From Roseobacter insulae (lineage in GTDB: Bacteria; Pseudomonadota; Alphaproteobacteria; Rhodobacterales; Rhodobacteraceae), in assembly GCF_019375555.1 (NCBI RefSeq), contig NZ_JAHXDN010000001.1:287501-351500 (forward strand): DNA of 64,000 nucleotides. Direction: 5' to 3'. Of this stretch, positions 42,950-51,243 are shown in pieces. The notes under the pieces are model-generated. The model made no database searches and had not been told where the DNA came from. It saw nothing but the letters and a program-made list of their open reading frames with translations. The position numbers were made by a program, and so were the translations under genes. Position 1 is the stretch's first letter. Each line of letters begins with the position of its first letter.

Positions 42950-43798
42950 TCACGTATCCTCTGTCACTGTCTGGCGCTGTTGGCCCAAACCTTCGATGGT
43001 CAGTTCCATCACATCGCCCTTTTTCAGGTACACCGGTTCCGGTTTCATCCCCATGCCGACACCGGGCGGGGTGCCCGTTGTAATCACATCACCCGGATGC
43101 AGGGTCATCAGGCCCGACAGATGTTCGATGATTTCAGCGACCGTGAAAATCATGGTCGACGTATTGCCGGTCTGCATCCGCTTGCCATTGACATCGAGGC
43201 TCATGGCAAGATTTTGCGGATCAGTCACTTCATCGCGCGTCACCAGCCACGGCCCCGTGGGACCAAAGGTGTCGCAGGATTTACCCTTGGTCCACTGGCC
43301 GGTCAGCTGCGTCTGGAAATGCCGTTCGGACACATCGTTGACCACGCAATAGCCTGCGACGTGATCCAACGCATTTGCCTTGCTGACATATTTCGCCTTC
43401 GTGCCGATCACCACGCCAAGTTCGACTTCCCAATCCGTGTGGGTCGATCCGCGCGGCATCGACACCTCGTCATAGGCACCAACCACAGCCGAATTCGCCT
43501 TGAAGAACAAAATGGGGTGTTCCGGGATCGCGGCGCCTGTCTCTGCAGCATGGTCCGAGTAGTTCAGACCGATGCAGAGAAATTTGCCGATATTGCCGAC
43601 ACAGGCGCCGATCCTTGGGGAGCCTGGCACCTCGGGCAGTGTCGTCGGATCAATGGCGCGCAGCTTCTCAAGACCCGCATCCGATAGGGCTTCGCCAGCG
43701 ATGTCGCTGACGTGGGCCGACAGGTCACGCAAGGTACCCGCCGCATCCAGCATACCGGGCTTTTCGGCGCCCACCGCGCCATAACGTACTAATTTCAT
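42950..43798 (-). CDS. Fumarylacetoacetate hydrolase family protein
   Basis: 282 aa with the FAH C-terminal fold. Metal ligands lie in FLCIGLNYSDHAAETGAAIPEHPILFFKAN and DWEVELGVVIGTKAKYV; GDVITTGTPPGVGMGMKP is a family hallmark. In diketo-hydrolase pathways a member of this family splits 2,4-diketo-3-deoxy-sugar acids to pyruvate plus a 2-hydroxyacid, which fits the neighbouring dehydratase and SDR genes. Other FAH proteins do decarboxylation or hydration, so the exact reaction is inferred. GAGG lies 9 nt before the ATG. Confidence 0.9.
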   Translation of the reverse strand: MKLVRYGAVGAEKPGMLDAAGTLRDLSAHVSDIAGEALSDAGLEKLRAIDPTTLPEVPGSPRIGACVGNIGKFLCIGLNYSDHAAETGAAIPEHPILFFKANSAVVGAYDEVSMPRGSTHTDWEVELGVVIGTKAKYVSKANALDHVAGYCVVNDVSERHFQTQLTGQWTKGKSCDTFGPTGPWLVTRDEVTDPQNLAMSLDVNGKRMQTGNTSTMIFTVAEIIEHLSGLMTLHPGDVITTGTPPGVGMGMKPEPVYLKKGDVMELTIEGLGQQRQTVTEDT

Positions 43799-43808
43799 GT
43801 AATTTTCC

Positions 43809-45608
43809 TCAGTGGTTGTCGCGTGGCATCGACGTGCGCGCGATATCTTGGTATTTGTCTGCGTCCTCCAGGATCATGCCCTGATCGAAGCGGCCTACTT
43901 TTTCCCGGAAATACTGCTGCCACGGCGATTGGCTTTCCGGCGCATCATAACCGCCCTCGGCCTCAAATTTGCGCGCACGCTCAGCCAGCTCCTCCAGCGG
44001 GACCAACATGTCCGCCGTGCATTTGTTCAGGTCTATGCGGACCCGGTCACCATTTTGTAGCAGCGCAAGGCCACCGCCGTCTGCCGCCTCGGGTGACGCA
44101 TTCAGGATCGACGGGCTGCCCGACGTGCCGGACTGGCGGCCATCACCGACGCAAGGCAACGCTTCGACACCCTTTTTGAGCAGGTAGGACGGCGGACGCA
44201 TATTCACGACTTCCGCGCCCCCGGGGTATCCTTTCGGACCCGCTCCGCGCATGAACAGAACGCAATCTTCATCAATATTTTCAGACGGGTCGTCGATCCG
44301 ATGATGAAAATCCTCGGGGCCATCAAAGACCACGGCCCGCCCTTCGAACGCGTTCACATCGTCCGGATTGGACAGGTACTTTGCGCGAAAGCTGTCGCTG
44401 ATCACGCTGGTTTTCATGATTGCACTGTCAAACAGATTGCCCGTCAGGTTGATGAACCCGGCCTGCGGTTTCAGCGGATCGGACGCAGGCTTGATCACCT
44501 TGGTGTCTTCGCTGCGTCGGTCACCGCAGTTGTCAGCCATGGTTTTGCCATTCGCCGTTATCACATCCGGGTACGGCAGCAGGCCGGCGGCAATCAACTC
44601 GCCAACAACGGCGGGCACACCGCCCGCATGCTGGTAGTCTTCGCCGAGGTATTCGCCCGCAGGCTGCAGGTTCACCAGCAGGGGCACATCGTGGCCGATG
44701 GCCTGCCAGTCGTTGTTGTCTAGCGGCACGCCCAGGTGCCGCGCGATAGCGTTCAGGTGGATCGGGGCGTTGGTGGACCCGCCAATCGCCGAGTTGATCA
44801 CGATGGTGTTCTCGAAAGCTTCGCGTGTCATGATGTCGGAGGGTCGCAGATCTTCCCAGACCATATCGACGATCCGGCGACCGGTCTCGTAACTGATCTG
44901 TCCCCGCTCACGGTAGGGTGCGGGGATGGCGGCTGAACCGGGCAGCTGCATGCCCAGGGCTTCGGCCAGGGAATTCATCGTCGTCGCCGTGCCCATCGTG
45001 TTGCAATACCCGACCGAAGGTGCAGAGGAGGCCACAAGCTCCATAAACCCATCGTCGTCGATCTCACCCGCGGCCAGCAATTCGCGCGCTTTCCAGACGA
45101 TCGTGCCCGACCCGGTGCGTTCGCCGCGGAACCAGCCGTTCAGCATCGGACCGACGGAGAGTGCGACGGCGGGAATATTCACCGTTGCCGCCGCCATCAG
45201 CAGAGCTGGCGTGGTCTTGTCGCAGCCGATGTTCAGCACCACGCCGTCCAGCGGATAACCAAAGAGCGTCTCGACCAACGACAGATAGGCAAGATTGCGA
45301 TCCAGCATGGCGGTCGGGCGCTTACCGGTTTCCTGAATGGGGTGGACGGGCACCTCGATACAGGTACCGCCTGCGGCGATGATACCGTCCCGCACCCGTT
45401 TGGTCAGCTCCAGATGGTGGCGATTGCATGGGCTGAGGTCACTGCCGGTCTGGGCGATGCCGATAATCGGTTTGCCGGACTGAAGCTCCTCGCGGGTCAG
45501 CCCGTAGTTCAGATACCGCTCAAGATAGAGCGCCGTCATTTCCGGATTATCGGGGTTCATGAACCATTTGCGTGACCGCAGATCCTCAATGCCGATTTTC
45601 TTGCTCAT
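43809..45608 (-). CDS. IlvD/Edd family sugar-acid dehydratase
   Basis: 599-aa [Fe-S] dehydratase. Cluster cysteines occur in [37 protein letters not shown] and [23 protein letters not shown]; the later signatures [20 protein letters not shown] and [21 protein letters not shown] are intact. The set resembles L-arabonate/D-xylonate dehydratases rather than IlvD proper. It converts an aldonate to a 2-keto-3-deoxy acid. The ATG overlaps the SDR stop codon (ATGA). It is the first chemical step of the inferred non-phosphorylative route. Confidence 0.92.
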   Translation of the reverse strand: MSKKIGIEDLRSRKWFMNPDNPEMTALYLERYLNYGLTREELQSGKPIIGIAQTGSDLSPCNRHHLELTKRVRDGIIAAGGTCIEVPVHPIQETGKRPTAMLDRNLAYLSLVETLFGYPLDGVVLNIGCDKTTPALLMAAATVNIPAVALSVGPMLNGWFRGERTGSGTIVWKARELLAAGEIDDDGFMELVASSAPSVGYCNTMGTATTMNSLAEALGMQLPGSAAIPAPYRERGQISYETGRRIVDMVWEDLRPSDIMTREAFENTIVINSAIGGSTNAPIHLNAIARHLGVPLDNNDWQAIGHDVPLLVNLQPAGEYLGEDYQHAGGVPAVVGELIAAGLLPYPDVITANGKTMADNCGDRRSEDTKVIKPASDPLKPQAGFINLTGNLFDSAIMKTSVISDSFRAKYLSNPDDVNAFEGRAVVFDGPEDFHHRIDDPSENIDEDCVLFMRGAGPKGYPGGAEVVNMRPPSYLLKKGVEALPCVGDGRQSGTSGSPSILNASPEAADGGGLALLQNGDRVRIDLNKCTADMLVPLEELAERARKFEAEGGYDAPESQSPWQQYFREKVGRFDQGMILEDADKYQDIARTSMPRDNH

Positions 45609-46366
45609 TGGCCTGACCAGCCTCCGTCGATGATATGTGGATGTCCGGTTGTGAAGGCGCTTTCGTCACTGGCCAGATAAACGACCAGCGCTGCAATCTC
45701 CTCCGCCGTTGCGACCCGCCCCATGGGCTGGCGCGACACGAATTGCTTCAGCGCTTCCTCCTTGCTGCCCAGCTGTTTACCGAGCGCGTCAACCCGGTCG
45801 TGCCAGCTGGGGCTTTCAACCGTTCCCGGGCAAATGCAGTTGCAGCGAACGCCGGTCGCCACATAGTCCACCGCAACCGATTTTGTCAGTCCGATGACCG
45901 CCGCCTTGGTTGTGCCATAGATGAACCGGTTGGGGGCCCCGATCACAGAGGAGCAGGCGGAAGACATGTTGATGATTGAGCCGGATCGTCGCTCGACCAT
46001 GCCCGGCAGCGCGGCGCGGATCGTGCGCCACATGGATTTGACATTCAGATCGAAGGCAAAGTCCCACTCGTCATCGGTGGCATCCAGAACGGTACCGTGA
46101 TGAACAAACCCGGCGCAGTTGAACAAAATGTCAGGGTTTGCCTGGGCGATCCCTGCCGCGACACTGTCGTCACTCCGCGCATCAAGTTCGAAAATTTCGA
46201 TATTTTCGTGATTCGCATCGCGAATCGTGGATAGCGTTTCGGCGTTGATATCGGTGGCAAACACTTTTGCGCCTGCCGCAGCCATTGCCAGCGCGCTGGC
46301 CCGACCGATCCCCTGACCTGCCGCCGTCACCAGCGCTCGCTTTCCAGTAAGCCTTTGTCCTGGCAT
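45605..46366 (-). CDS. SDR-family dehydrogenase (2-keto-3-deoxy-sugar acid type)
   Basis: 253 aa. Cofactor motif [22 protein letters not shown]; Asp in [10 protein letters not shown] suggests [12 protein letters not shown]; catalytic Ser in [10 protein letters not shown] and [12 protein letters not shown]-terminal [10 protein letters not shown]-like tail and DGGWSGQ. It closely resembles 2-keto-3-deoxy-L-fuconate dehydrogenases, which make the 2,4-diketo acid cut by FAH-type hydrolases. First gene of the minus-strand operon, with GGGGG ahead of the ATG and a 196-bp divergent promoter region shared with the HIBADH gene. Confidence 0.9.
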   Translation of the reverse strand: MPGQRLTGKRALVTAAGQGIGRASALAMAAAGAKVFATDINAETLSTIRDANHENIEIFELDARSDDSVAAGIAQANPDILFNCAGFVHHGTVLDATDDEWDFAFDLNVKSMWRTIRAALPGMVERRSGSIINMSSACSSVIGAPNRFIYGTTKAAVIGLTKSVAVDYVATGVRCNCICPGTVESPSWHDRVDALGKQLGSKEEALKQFVSRQPMGRVATAEEIAALVVYLASDESAFTTGHPHIIDGGWSGQ

Positions 46367-46492
46367 GTTTTTCCCCCGTCACACTGCACCCTCGACCTAC
46401 CGCTCTTCGCATCGGTCCCCATCACTTCGGCGCAGGCTTTATGCTTTCTTCGTCAAAAAACCATCGGACGGGCTGGTCCAATGGCTGGTTTA

Positions 46493-46502
46493 CGTTAGCG
46501 TA
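46493..46502. promoter_or_regulatory. Shared motif CGTTAGCGTA, copy 1
   Basis: CGTTAGCGTA starts 70 bp before the ATG of the HIBADH gene, inside the wider imperfect palindrome TACGTTAGCGTA. The identical 10-mer occurs 71 bp before dctP (49204-49213). Candidate operator or promoter element of a common regulon, possibly for the nearby GntR protein. Confidence 0.4.
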
Positions 46503-46562
46503 TGACACAGGCATGGATTTGGCTACAGCTTTGCAAACGATCATCAAAGGACAAACGCAAAA

Positions 46563-47450
46563 ATGACAACAGCGCGCAGGATCACCTTGATCGGAACCGG
46601 ATTAATGGGGTTCCCGATGTCGCAGAACCTGATAAAGGCAGGCCATCATCTGACAGTGTGGAATCGCAGCGCCTCGCGGGCAGAACCGCTGGCCGCCGAG
46701 GGCGCGACCCTGGCTGCCAGTCCGGCAGAGGCCGTCGCAGATGCGGAAGTCGTCATCACCATGCTGTCGGATGGGTTCGCGTCAGGCGCGTTGATCGGTG
46801 ATGCGGCGGTGCAGAAGGCACTTGGCAGGGGAACGATCTGGCTCGATATGTCGAGCGCCAAACCGGAACATGCGCGCTCGCAATCCGCTACGCTCAAGAA
46901 ACTGGGCGTGGCCCATCTGGACGCACCGGTCTCCGGCGGGACAAAGGGGGCCGAAACCGGATCACTGGCCATCATGGTGGGTGGCGATGCCGAAACATTC
47001 GAAGCCGCGCGCGAGGTTTTCGAAGCCATGGGGCGACCGGTGTATGTCGGCCCGTCGGGTGCGGGTCAGCTCTCCAAGCTGGCCAACCAGACCATCGTGG
47101 CCGTGACCATCAGCGCCGTTGCCGAGGCCATGCTGCTGGTGGAACAGGGCGGCGCTGATCCGGCAGCCGTGCGTGCAGCACTGAAGGGCGGTTTTGCCGA
47201 CAGCACGATCCTGCAACAACATGGCGCCCGGATGACGAGCGGCGATTTCGAACCCGGGGGCCTGACCAAGTTTCAGGTCAAGGATCTCAACAACACGCTC
47301 GACGAAGCGCGGCAGCTGGGGCTTGAACTGCCCGCGACGCAAAGCGTGCGCGACCGGTTTCAACACTTCATCGATGCGATGGACGGTGCGGAGAAGGACC
47401 ATTCCGGGCTCTACCTCGAACTCAAAGCCCGCAACGGGCTGCCGACATGA
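46563..47450 (+). CDS. 3-hydroxyisobutyrate dehydrogenase family (LtnD/GarR-like)
   Basis: 295-aa beta-hydroxyacid dehydrogenase. NAD(P) motif LIGTGLMGFPMSQNLIKAGH; substrate loop LDAPVSGGTKGAETGSLAIMVGGD is canonical; catalytic Lys in GAGQLSKLANQTIV. Family members act on tartronate semialdehyde, L-threonate or 3-hydroxyisobutyrate. The overlapping next gene resembles D-erythronate dehydrogenase, so a four-carbon sugar acid oxidation role is the most attractive choice. AAGGA precedes the ATG. Confidence 0.88.
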   Translation: MTTARRITLIGTGLMGFPMSQNLIKAGHHLTVWNRSASRAEPLAAEGATLAASPAEAVADAEVVITMLSDGFASGALIGDAAVQKALGRGTIWLDMSSAKPEHARSQSATLKKLGVAHLDAPVSGGTKGAETGSLAIMVGGDAETFEAAREVFEAMGRPVYVGPSGAGQLSKLANQTIVAVTISAVAEAMLLVEQGGADPAAVRAALKGGFADSTILQQHGARMTSGDFEPGGLTKFQVKDLNNTLDEARQLGLELPATQSVRDRFQHFIDAMDGAEKDHSGLYLELKARNGLPT

Positions 47451-48430
47451 CCCGGGTCGTGATCATCGGCGGCGGCGGCATGGTTGGCCAGAAACTGGCC
47501 GGCCGCCTGATCCGTGAAGGATTGCCGGGCCATAAAGCCCTGACCATCACCCTTTTTGATGTCGCTTTCCCTGCGCGTGGCGTCTCCGGTCTGGTGCAGA
47601 AAACCGGCAACCTATCGACGCCCGGCATCGCACAGACACTTGCCGCCGAACGTCCGGACATCGTGTTCCACCTCGCGGCCATCGTCTCTGGCGAGGCCGA
47701 GACGCATTTTTCGAAAGGCTGGGACATCAACATGATGTCCATGTGGCATCTGCTCGAAGCCTTTCGCACCGAACATGAGGCATCGGGTGGCAGCTATGTG
47801 CCCCGTATCGTTTTTACCTCGTCTATCGCGGTGTTCGGTGGTCCTTTCCCCGAGAAGATCGACGACCTGTTTCTGTCTGCGCCCCAAACCAGCTACGGCG
47901 CGCAGAAAGCCGTGAGCGAACTGATGCTGACAGACTTCAGCCGAAAAGGGTTTGTCGACGGGCTGTCCCTGCGATTACCAACAATCTGCGTGCGGCCGGG
48001 CAAACCCAACCTCGCGGCCTCGTCGTTCTTCTCAGGCATCATCCGTGAACCGCTGAACGGTCAGAAGGCGATCCTGCCGGTGGATGATAGTGTTCGGCAC
48101 TGGCATGCATCGCCCAAATCCGCGGCTCGATTCCTCGCTCATGCGGCCGGGCTGGACACCAGCCTGCTAAACGGCCGGCGCGCCCTCAATCTGCCCGGTC
48201 TCAGCTGCACCGTGGCGGAGCAGATCGACGCACTTCGGGATCTCGCCGGGCAGAAAGCGGTCGATCTGATCACACCGCATCCCGACCCGGACATCATCAA
48301 GATCGTTCAGGGCTGGCCGCGCGATTTCGATCCCGCCCGCGCCATTGCACTGGGCTTTGAAGCTGAAAGCAGTTTCGACCAGATCATCCAGACCTACATC
48401 GCGGAAGACCTGCCTACCGCCGCGGGTTGA
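47447..48430 (+). CDS. denD: DenD-like NAD-dependent sugar-acid dehydrogenase (extended SDR)
   Basis: 327 aa of the NAD-dependent epimerase/dehydratase family, closely resembling D-erythronate dehydrogenase (DenD). N-terminal VVIIGGGGMVGQKLAGRLI, then FHLAAIVSGEAETHF, FTSSIAVFGGPFP and the Tyr-Lys dyad in SYGAQKAVSELM; LPTICVRPGKPNLAASSFFSGIIREPL is a DenD-type stretch. It would oxidise a C4 (or other) aldonate at C2. Coupled to the HIBADH gene by ATGA overlap. The kinase and decarboxylase of the known erythronate route (OtnK/OtnC) are not in this window. Its 3' end overlaps the convergent GntR gene by 37 bp. Confidence 0.82.
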   Translation: MTRVVIIGGGGMVGQKLAGRLIREGLPGHKALTITLFDVAFPARGVSGLVQKTGNLSTPGIAQTLAAERPDIVFHLAAIVSGEAETHFSKGWDINMMSMWHLLEAFRTEHEASGGSYVPRIVFTSSIAVFGGPFPEKIDDLFLSAPQTSYGAQKAVSELMLTDFSRKGFVDGLSLRLPTICVRPGKPNLAASSFFSGIIREPLNGQKAILPVDDSVRHWHASPKSAARFLAHAAGLDTSLLNGRRALNLPGLSCTVAEQIDALRDLAGQKAVDLITPHPDPDIIKIVQGWPRDFDPARAIALGFEAESSFDQIIQTYIAEDLPTAAG

Positions 48431-49083
48431 GATTTCTGTGGAAGCGGCTTGATCAGGTTACGCGCCAAATGATCGTGGACGCGCACGCGCATCAGATCCT
48501 CATTGCGTTCGAGCGCCGCATCGAGAATCGCCTGATGCTCGCGAATGTTCTCGGGAAAGTAGCCATAGTTCGTTTCCGCCGAGACGAGCTGCTGCCGAAA
48601 TTGCTCGTAGATGACCTGATGCGTGCGTTTGAGCAATTTCGAATCGCAGGCATCAATCAGCGTTTCGTGAAACTCCTGTTCGGCGCGGCTCCAGAGGCCA
48701 AGAAGGGGAATCACATCTCCGGACGACCGCACGCGCATCTCGATATGGGACAGTTTGTGATGCGCTGCGGTCAGGCGGGATTCCCATTCCACCCCGCCCA
48801 GCCGGATTGACAAACATGCGCCTTCGCTCTCCAGCATAATACGCATCTGCGTCAGATCGTGCTGCCGCTCAAGCGATTGATGTGGCGCGCGAAATCCGCG
48901 TTGTTCCTGAAATTCGACCAGCCCGACAGTGGATAGGCGAAACAGGACTTCCCGCACCGTGCTGGCTGAGCAATTGTAATCTTCCCGTAGCTTTTCAGCG
49001 CGCAACTTGCTACCGTAGCCGAACTCGCCAGTGATCAGGCGGTGCCGCATATCGTCGAAAATGTCGGCGTCTTGCCCGGCCAT
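48394..49083 (-). CDS. GntR-family (FadR/FCD type) transcriptional regulator
   Basis: 229 aa. Winged-helix N-terminus (DMRHRLITGEFGYGSKLRAEKLREDYNCSASTVREVLFRLSTVGLVEF) and an all-helical FCD ligand domain (residues ~85-215) with metal-binding-type residues in EFHETLIDACDSKLL and the EHQAILDAALERN His. FCD regulators usually sense carboxylic or sugar acids. GGGAGG lies 7 nt before the ATG at 49083; the upstream frame is not needed. It is divergent from the TRAP transporter with AT-rich palindromes between them, so it probably represses the transporter and itself until the substrate arrives. Confidence 0.9.
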   Translation of the reverse strand: MAGQDADIFDDMRHRLITGEFGYGSKLRAEKLREDYNCSASTVREVLFRLSTVGLVEFQEQRGFRAPHQSLERQHDLTQMRIMLESEGACLSIRLGGVEWESRLTAAHHKLSHIEMRVRSSGDVIPLLGLWSRAEQEFHETLIDACDSKLLKRTHQVIYEQFRQQLVSAETNYGYFPENIREHQAILDAALERNEDLMRVRVHDHLARNLIKPLPQKSQPAAVGRSSAM

Positions 49084-49119
49084 TCCAATCCTCCCAGTGA
49101 TCATTTTTGATACCGCCAA

Positions 49120-49153
49120 ATTTTCGAATTTCAAACAAAATCTCGAAATTTCG
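49120..49153. promoter_or_regulatory. AT-rich palindromes between gntR and dctP (operator candidates)
   Basis: ATTTTCGAATTT (49120-49131) and CGAAATTTCG (49144-49153, a perfect 10-bp palindrome) lie 37-70 bp upstream of the GntR start. Two related TTCGAA-type palindromes about two helical turns apart fit a dimeric GntR operator. The binding protein is inferred from position. Confidence 0.45.
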
Positions 49154-49194
49154 GAAAAATAAAATATTTTCTTGCCTGCAACCGCTGCCTCAGC

Positions 49195-49213
49195 CTAACG
49201 TTCCGTTAGCGTA
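49195..49213. promoter_or_regulatory. Shared motif CGTTAGCGTA, copy 2, with inverted repeat
   Basis: CTAACG-TTC-CGTTAG (49195-49209) is a perfect inverted repeat that runs into CGTTAGCGTA (49204-49213), the 10-mer also found before the HIBADH gene. It begins 71 bp before the dctP ATG. Confidence 0.4.
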
Positions 49214-49274
49214 ATCACGAATGGGATTTCACCGTCCCGACTTAAACGTGCGCTCAACGTCTGGGAGGACAACA

Positions 49275-50300
49275 ATGAAACTTATGAAAAAGGCGGCCAC
49301 TGTCGCCGCGCTTGCAGCGCTGACTGCAACGTCTGCATTGGCGGATGGCCACGCGACCACCAAGCTGCGCATCCAAACGCACTATGCACCTGAAACCGTA
49401 TCCGGCAAACTTGCCGCACAATACGTCGAAGATATCGAGGCGATGTCCAACGGTGAGATCGCAGTCGAAATGTTCTACAGTGCGTCCGTTGTGAAGCCGA
49501 CAGAGACATTCGACGCGGCAGCAACGGGTATTCTTGACTGTGACATGACCGGCGGCGGTTATCAGACCGGCAAGAACTCTGCATTCCAGTTTGTCGGCGA
49601 TATCATGGGCGGCTACGAGACGCCCTATCAACAGCTGAGCTGGTTGTATTTCGGTGGCGGTCGTGAAGCGGCGGCTCCGCTCTACAATAAATACGGCATG
49701 GAGCTGATCGGCTGGTGGGTCTACGGTCAGGAATCCTTTGCCTCCGGCAAACCGATCGAAAAGGTTGCCGACTTCCAGGGTTGGAAGTTCCGGTCGCCCC
49801 CCGGCATGGAAACGAAGATCTTTGAGAAGCTCGGCGCAAACCCGATCGTCATGGATTTCACCGAGATTTTTACCGCTCTGGAAACCGGCATCATTGATGG
49901 CGCGGACGCCTCCGGCCTCGCCAACAACGTGGGTCTCGGTCTTTATGATATCGTGAAATATGCCAACTTCCCCGGCTTCCACTCGATGCCATCTGACCAC
50001 CTCGCGTGCAACAAGGCCGTTTTCGACGCGATGCCGGAACACCACCAGCGCATCATGAAAGTGACCATGGAAGCGCTCGCACTGCGGACCGCTCTGACGT
50101 TCGAGAAGAAGAACGCCGAAGCAGCCGCGCAACTGCGTGAGCAAGGTGTGACCCTGTCGCAATGGGCACCGGAAGAGCTTCAGAAGTTCCGGGACGCGGC
50201 CCAGGCCACATGGCCGGAGTTCGCAGACACACCGGAAGCCGAAGCGCTGGTAGAGGCACACCTGTCCTACCTCAAGCAACTCGGCCTCGTTTCCGAATAA
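49275..50300 (+). CDS. dctP: TRAP transporter substrate-binding protein, DctP type
   Basis: 341-aa periplasmic binding protein. Signal peptide MKLMKKAATVAALAALTATSALADG; mature start HATTKLRIQTHYAPETVSGK. The FQGWKFRSPPGMETKIFEKLGA segment carries the conserved carboxylate-binding Arg, and FTEIFTALETGIIDGAD is a DctP hallmark. It belongs to the subgroup that binds sugar acids and related 2-oxo/hydroxy acids. GGGAGG precedes the ATG at 49275. A hairpin with T-run follows, which should make it more abundant than the membrane subunits. Confidence 0.94.
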   Translation: MKLMKKAATVAALAALTATSALADGHATTKLRIQTHYAPETVSGKLAAQYVEDIEAMSNGEIAVEMFYSASVVKPTETFDAAATGILDCDMTGGGYQTGKNSAFQFVGDIMGGYETPYQQLSWLYFGGGREAAAPLYNKYGMELIGWWVYGQESFASGKPIEKVADFQGWKFRSPPGMETKIFEKLGANPIVMDFTEIFTALETGIIDGADASGLANNVGLGLYDIVKYANFPGFHSMPSDHLACNKAVFDAMPEHHQRIMKVTMEALALRTALTFEKKNAEAAAQLREQGVTLSQWAPEELQKFRDAAQATWPEFADTPEAEALVEAHLSYLKQLGLVSE

Positions 50301-50310
50301 ACACACTGTT

Positions 50311-50352
50311 TGTCAGGCCCTGCACATCTGTCGCGGGGCCTGACAGCTTTTT
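50311..50352 (+). terminator. Attenuator hairpin between dctP and dctQ
   Basis: Perfect 10-bp stem TGTCAGGCCC/GGGCCTGACA (50311-50320 with 50336-50345) followed by GC and five T residues. Placed 11 bp after the dctP stop in the 97-bp gap before dctQ, it probably gives partial termination so that dctP outnumbers the permease subunits. Confidence 0.75.
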
Positions 50353-50397
50353 GACCGTGGTAAAACAACCAATCACCCGGTCATCAGGGGGGACATC

Positions 50398-51243
50398 ATG
50401 CAGGAAAAATCAGGCAGCCTTGTCGAATGGCTGGTGCCATTGGGCTTCATTTTCTGCGGGAGCTGGCTCATCTGGCACATGCCCGCCTTCATTCTGGACT
50501 GGGGCGGCCACGCCGATCAGCTTGCCGCGCATTTCGCCCGCGTCGATGTGACGCCCAATATGCCGGTCGTGATGGGCGCCCATATTGACGTCTTCGATCT
50601 TCTGGCCTTTGTGCTGCTGCCGGTTCTGGCGGTCGTGGGCATCCTGACTGTCCGGCGCGCGCCAATGGAATTCGAAGCATGGGGGCCGCTTGACCGGACG
50701 GCCGTTTTCGTCGGTCGCGTGACAATGATGCTCATCGTCTTGCTGATGTGTGTCATGCTCTATGAGGTGTTTACGCGCTACGTACTGGCGTCCGGCACGC
50801 TTTGGGCAAATGAGTTGTCGCTCTGGCTCGCGGGATTCATCTTCCTCTGCTCTGGACTTTACGCCATGCAGCAGCGCAGCCATATCCGGATTTTCATTAT
50901 TTATGACGCGATGCCGCGCTGGCTGCAGCATGTTTGCGACGTCATCTCGACGCTGATGATCGTGACGTTTGCCTTCTTCCTCTTCTACGGCGGCTACGGT
51001 GAGGCGTTCCAGAAATTCGCCCGGTGGGAGTTATACGGCTCCGCTTTCAACCCGCCTATTCCGGCCACGGTCAAACCCGCGGTGCTGTTCATCGTGTCTA
51101 TGGTGGCCGTGCAATCGGTTATCAACCTGATTGCCGACTGGAACACCGAACCCGTTGTTCACACAGCGGCAGATGACATTGACGAAGACGAAATTGCCCG
51201 CTTGCGCGAGGCCGTTGGCGCAGACGAAGCGGAGCAAAAGTAA
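50398..51243 (+). CDS. dctQ: TRAP transporter small permease, DctQ type
   Basis: 281 aa, larger than the usual 160-200 aa DctQ. The canonical four-helix part starts near residue 95 (GRVTMMLIVLLMCVMLYEVF) and includes TLWANELSLWLAGFIFL. The first ~90 residues add two more hydrophobic segments (WLVPLGFIFCGSWLIW and LLAFVLLPVLAVVGIL). A GGGG-rich ribosome site precedes the ATG. The stop codon overlaps the dctM start in TAATG. Confidence 0.88.
   Translation: MQEKSGSLVEWLVPLGFIFCGSWLIWHMPAFILDWGGHADQLAAHFARVDVTPNMPVVMGAHIDVFDLLAFVLLPVLAVVGILTVRRAPMEFEAWGPLDRTAVFVGRVTMMLIVLLMCVMLYEVFTRYVLASGTLWANELSLWLAGFIFLCSGLYAMQQRSHIRIFIIYDAMPRWLQHVCDVISTLMIVTFAFFLFYGGYGEAFQKFARWELYGSAFNPPIPATVKPAVLFIVSMVAVQSVINLIADWNTEPVVHTAADDIDEDEIARLREAVGADEAEQK

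Noticed and set aside
49254-50306. A 350-codon open frame opposite dctP
   Set aside because: Antisense shadow; the dctP frame has a signal peptide, ribosome site and family motifs.
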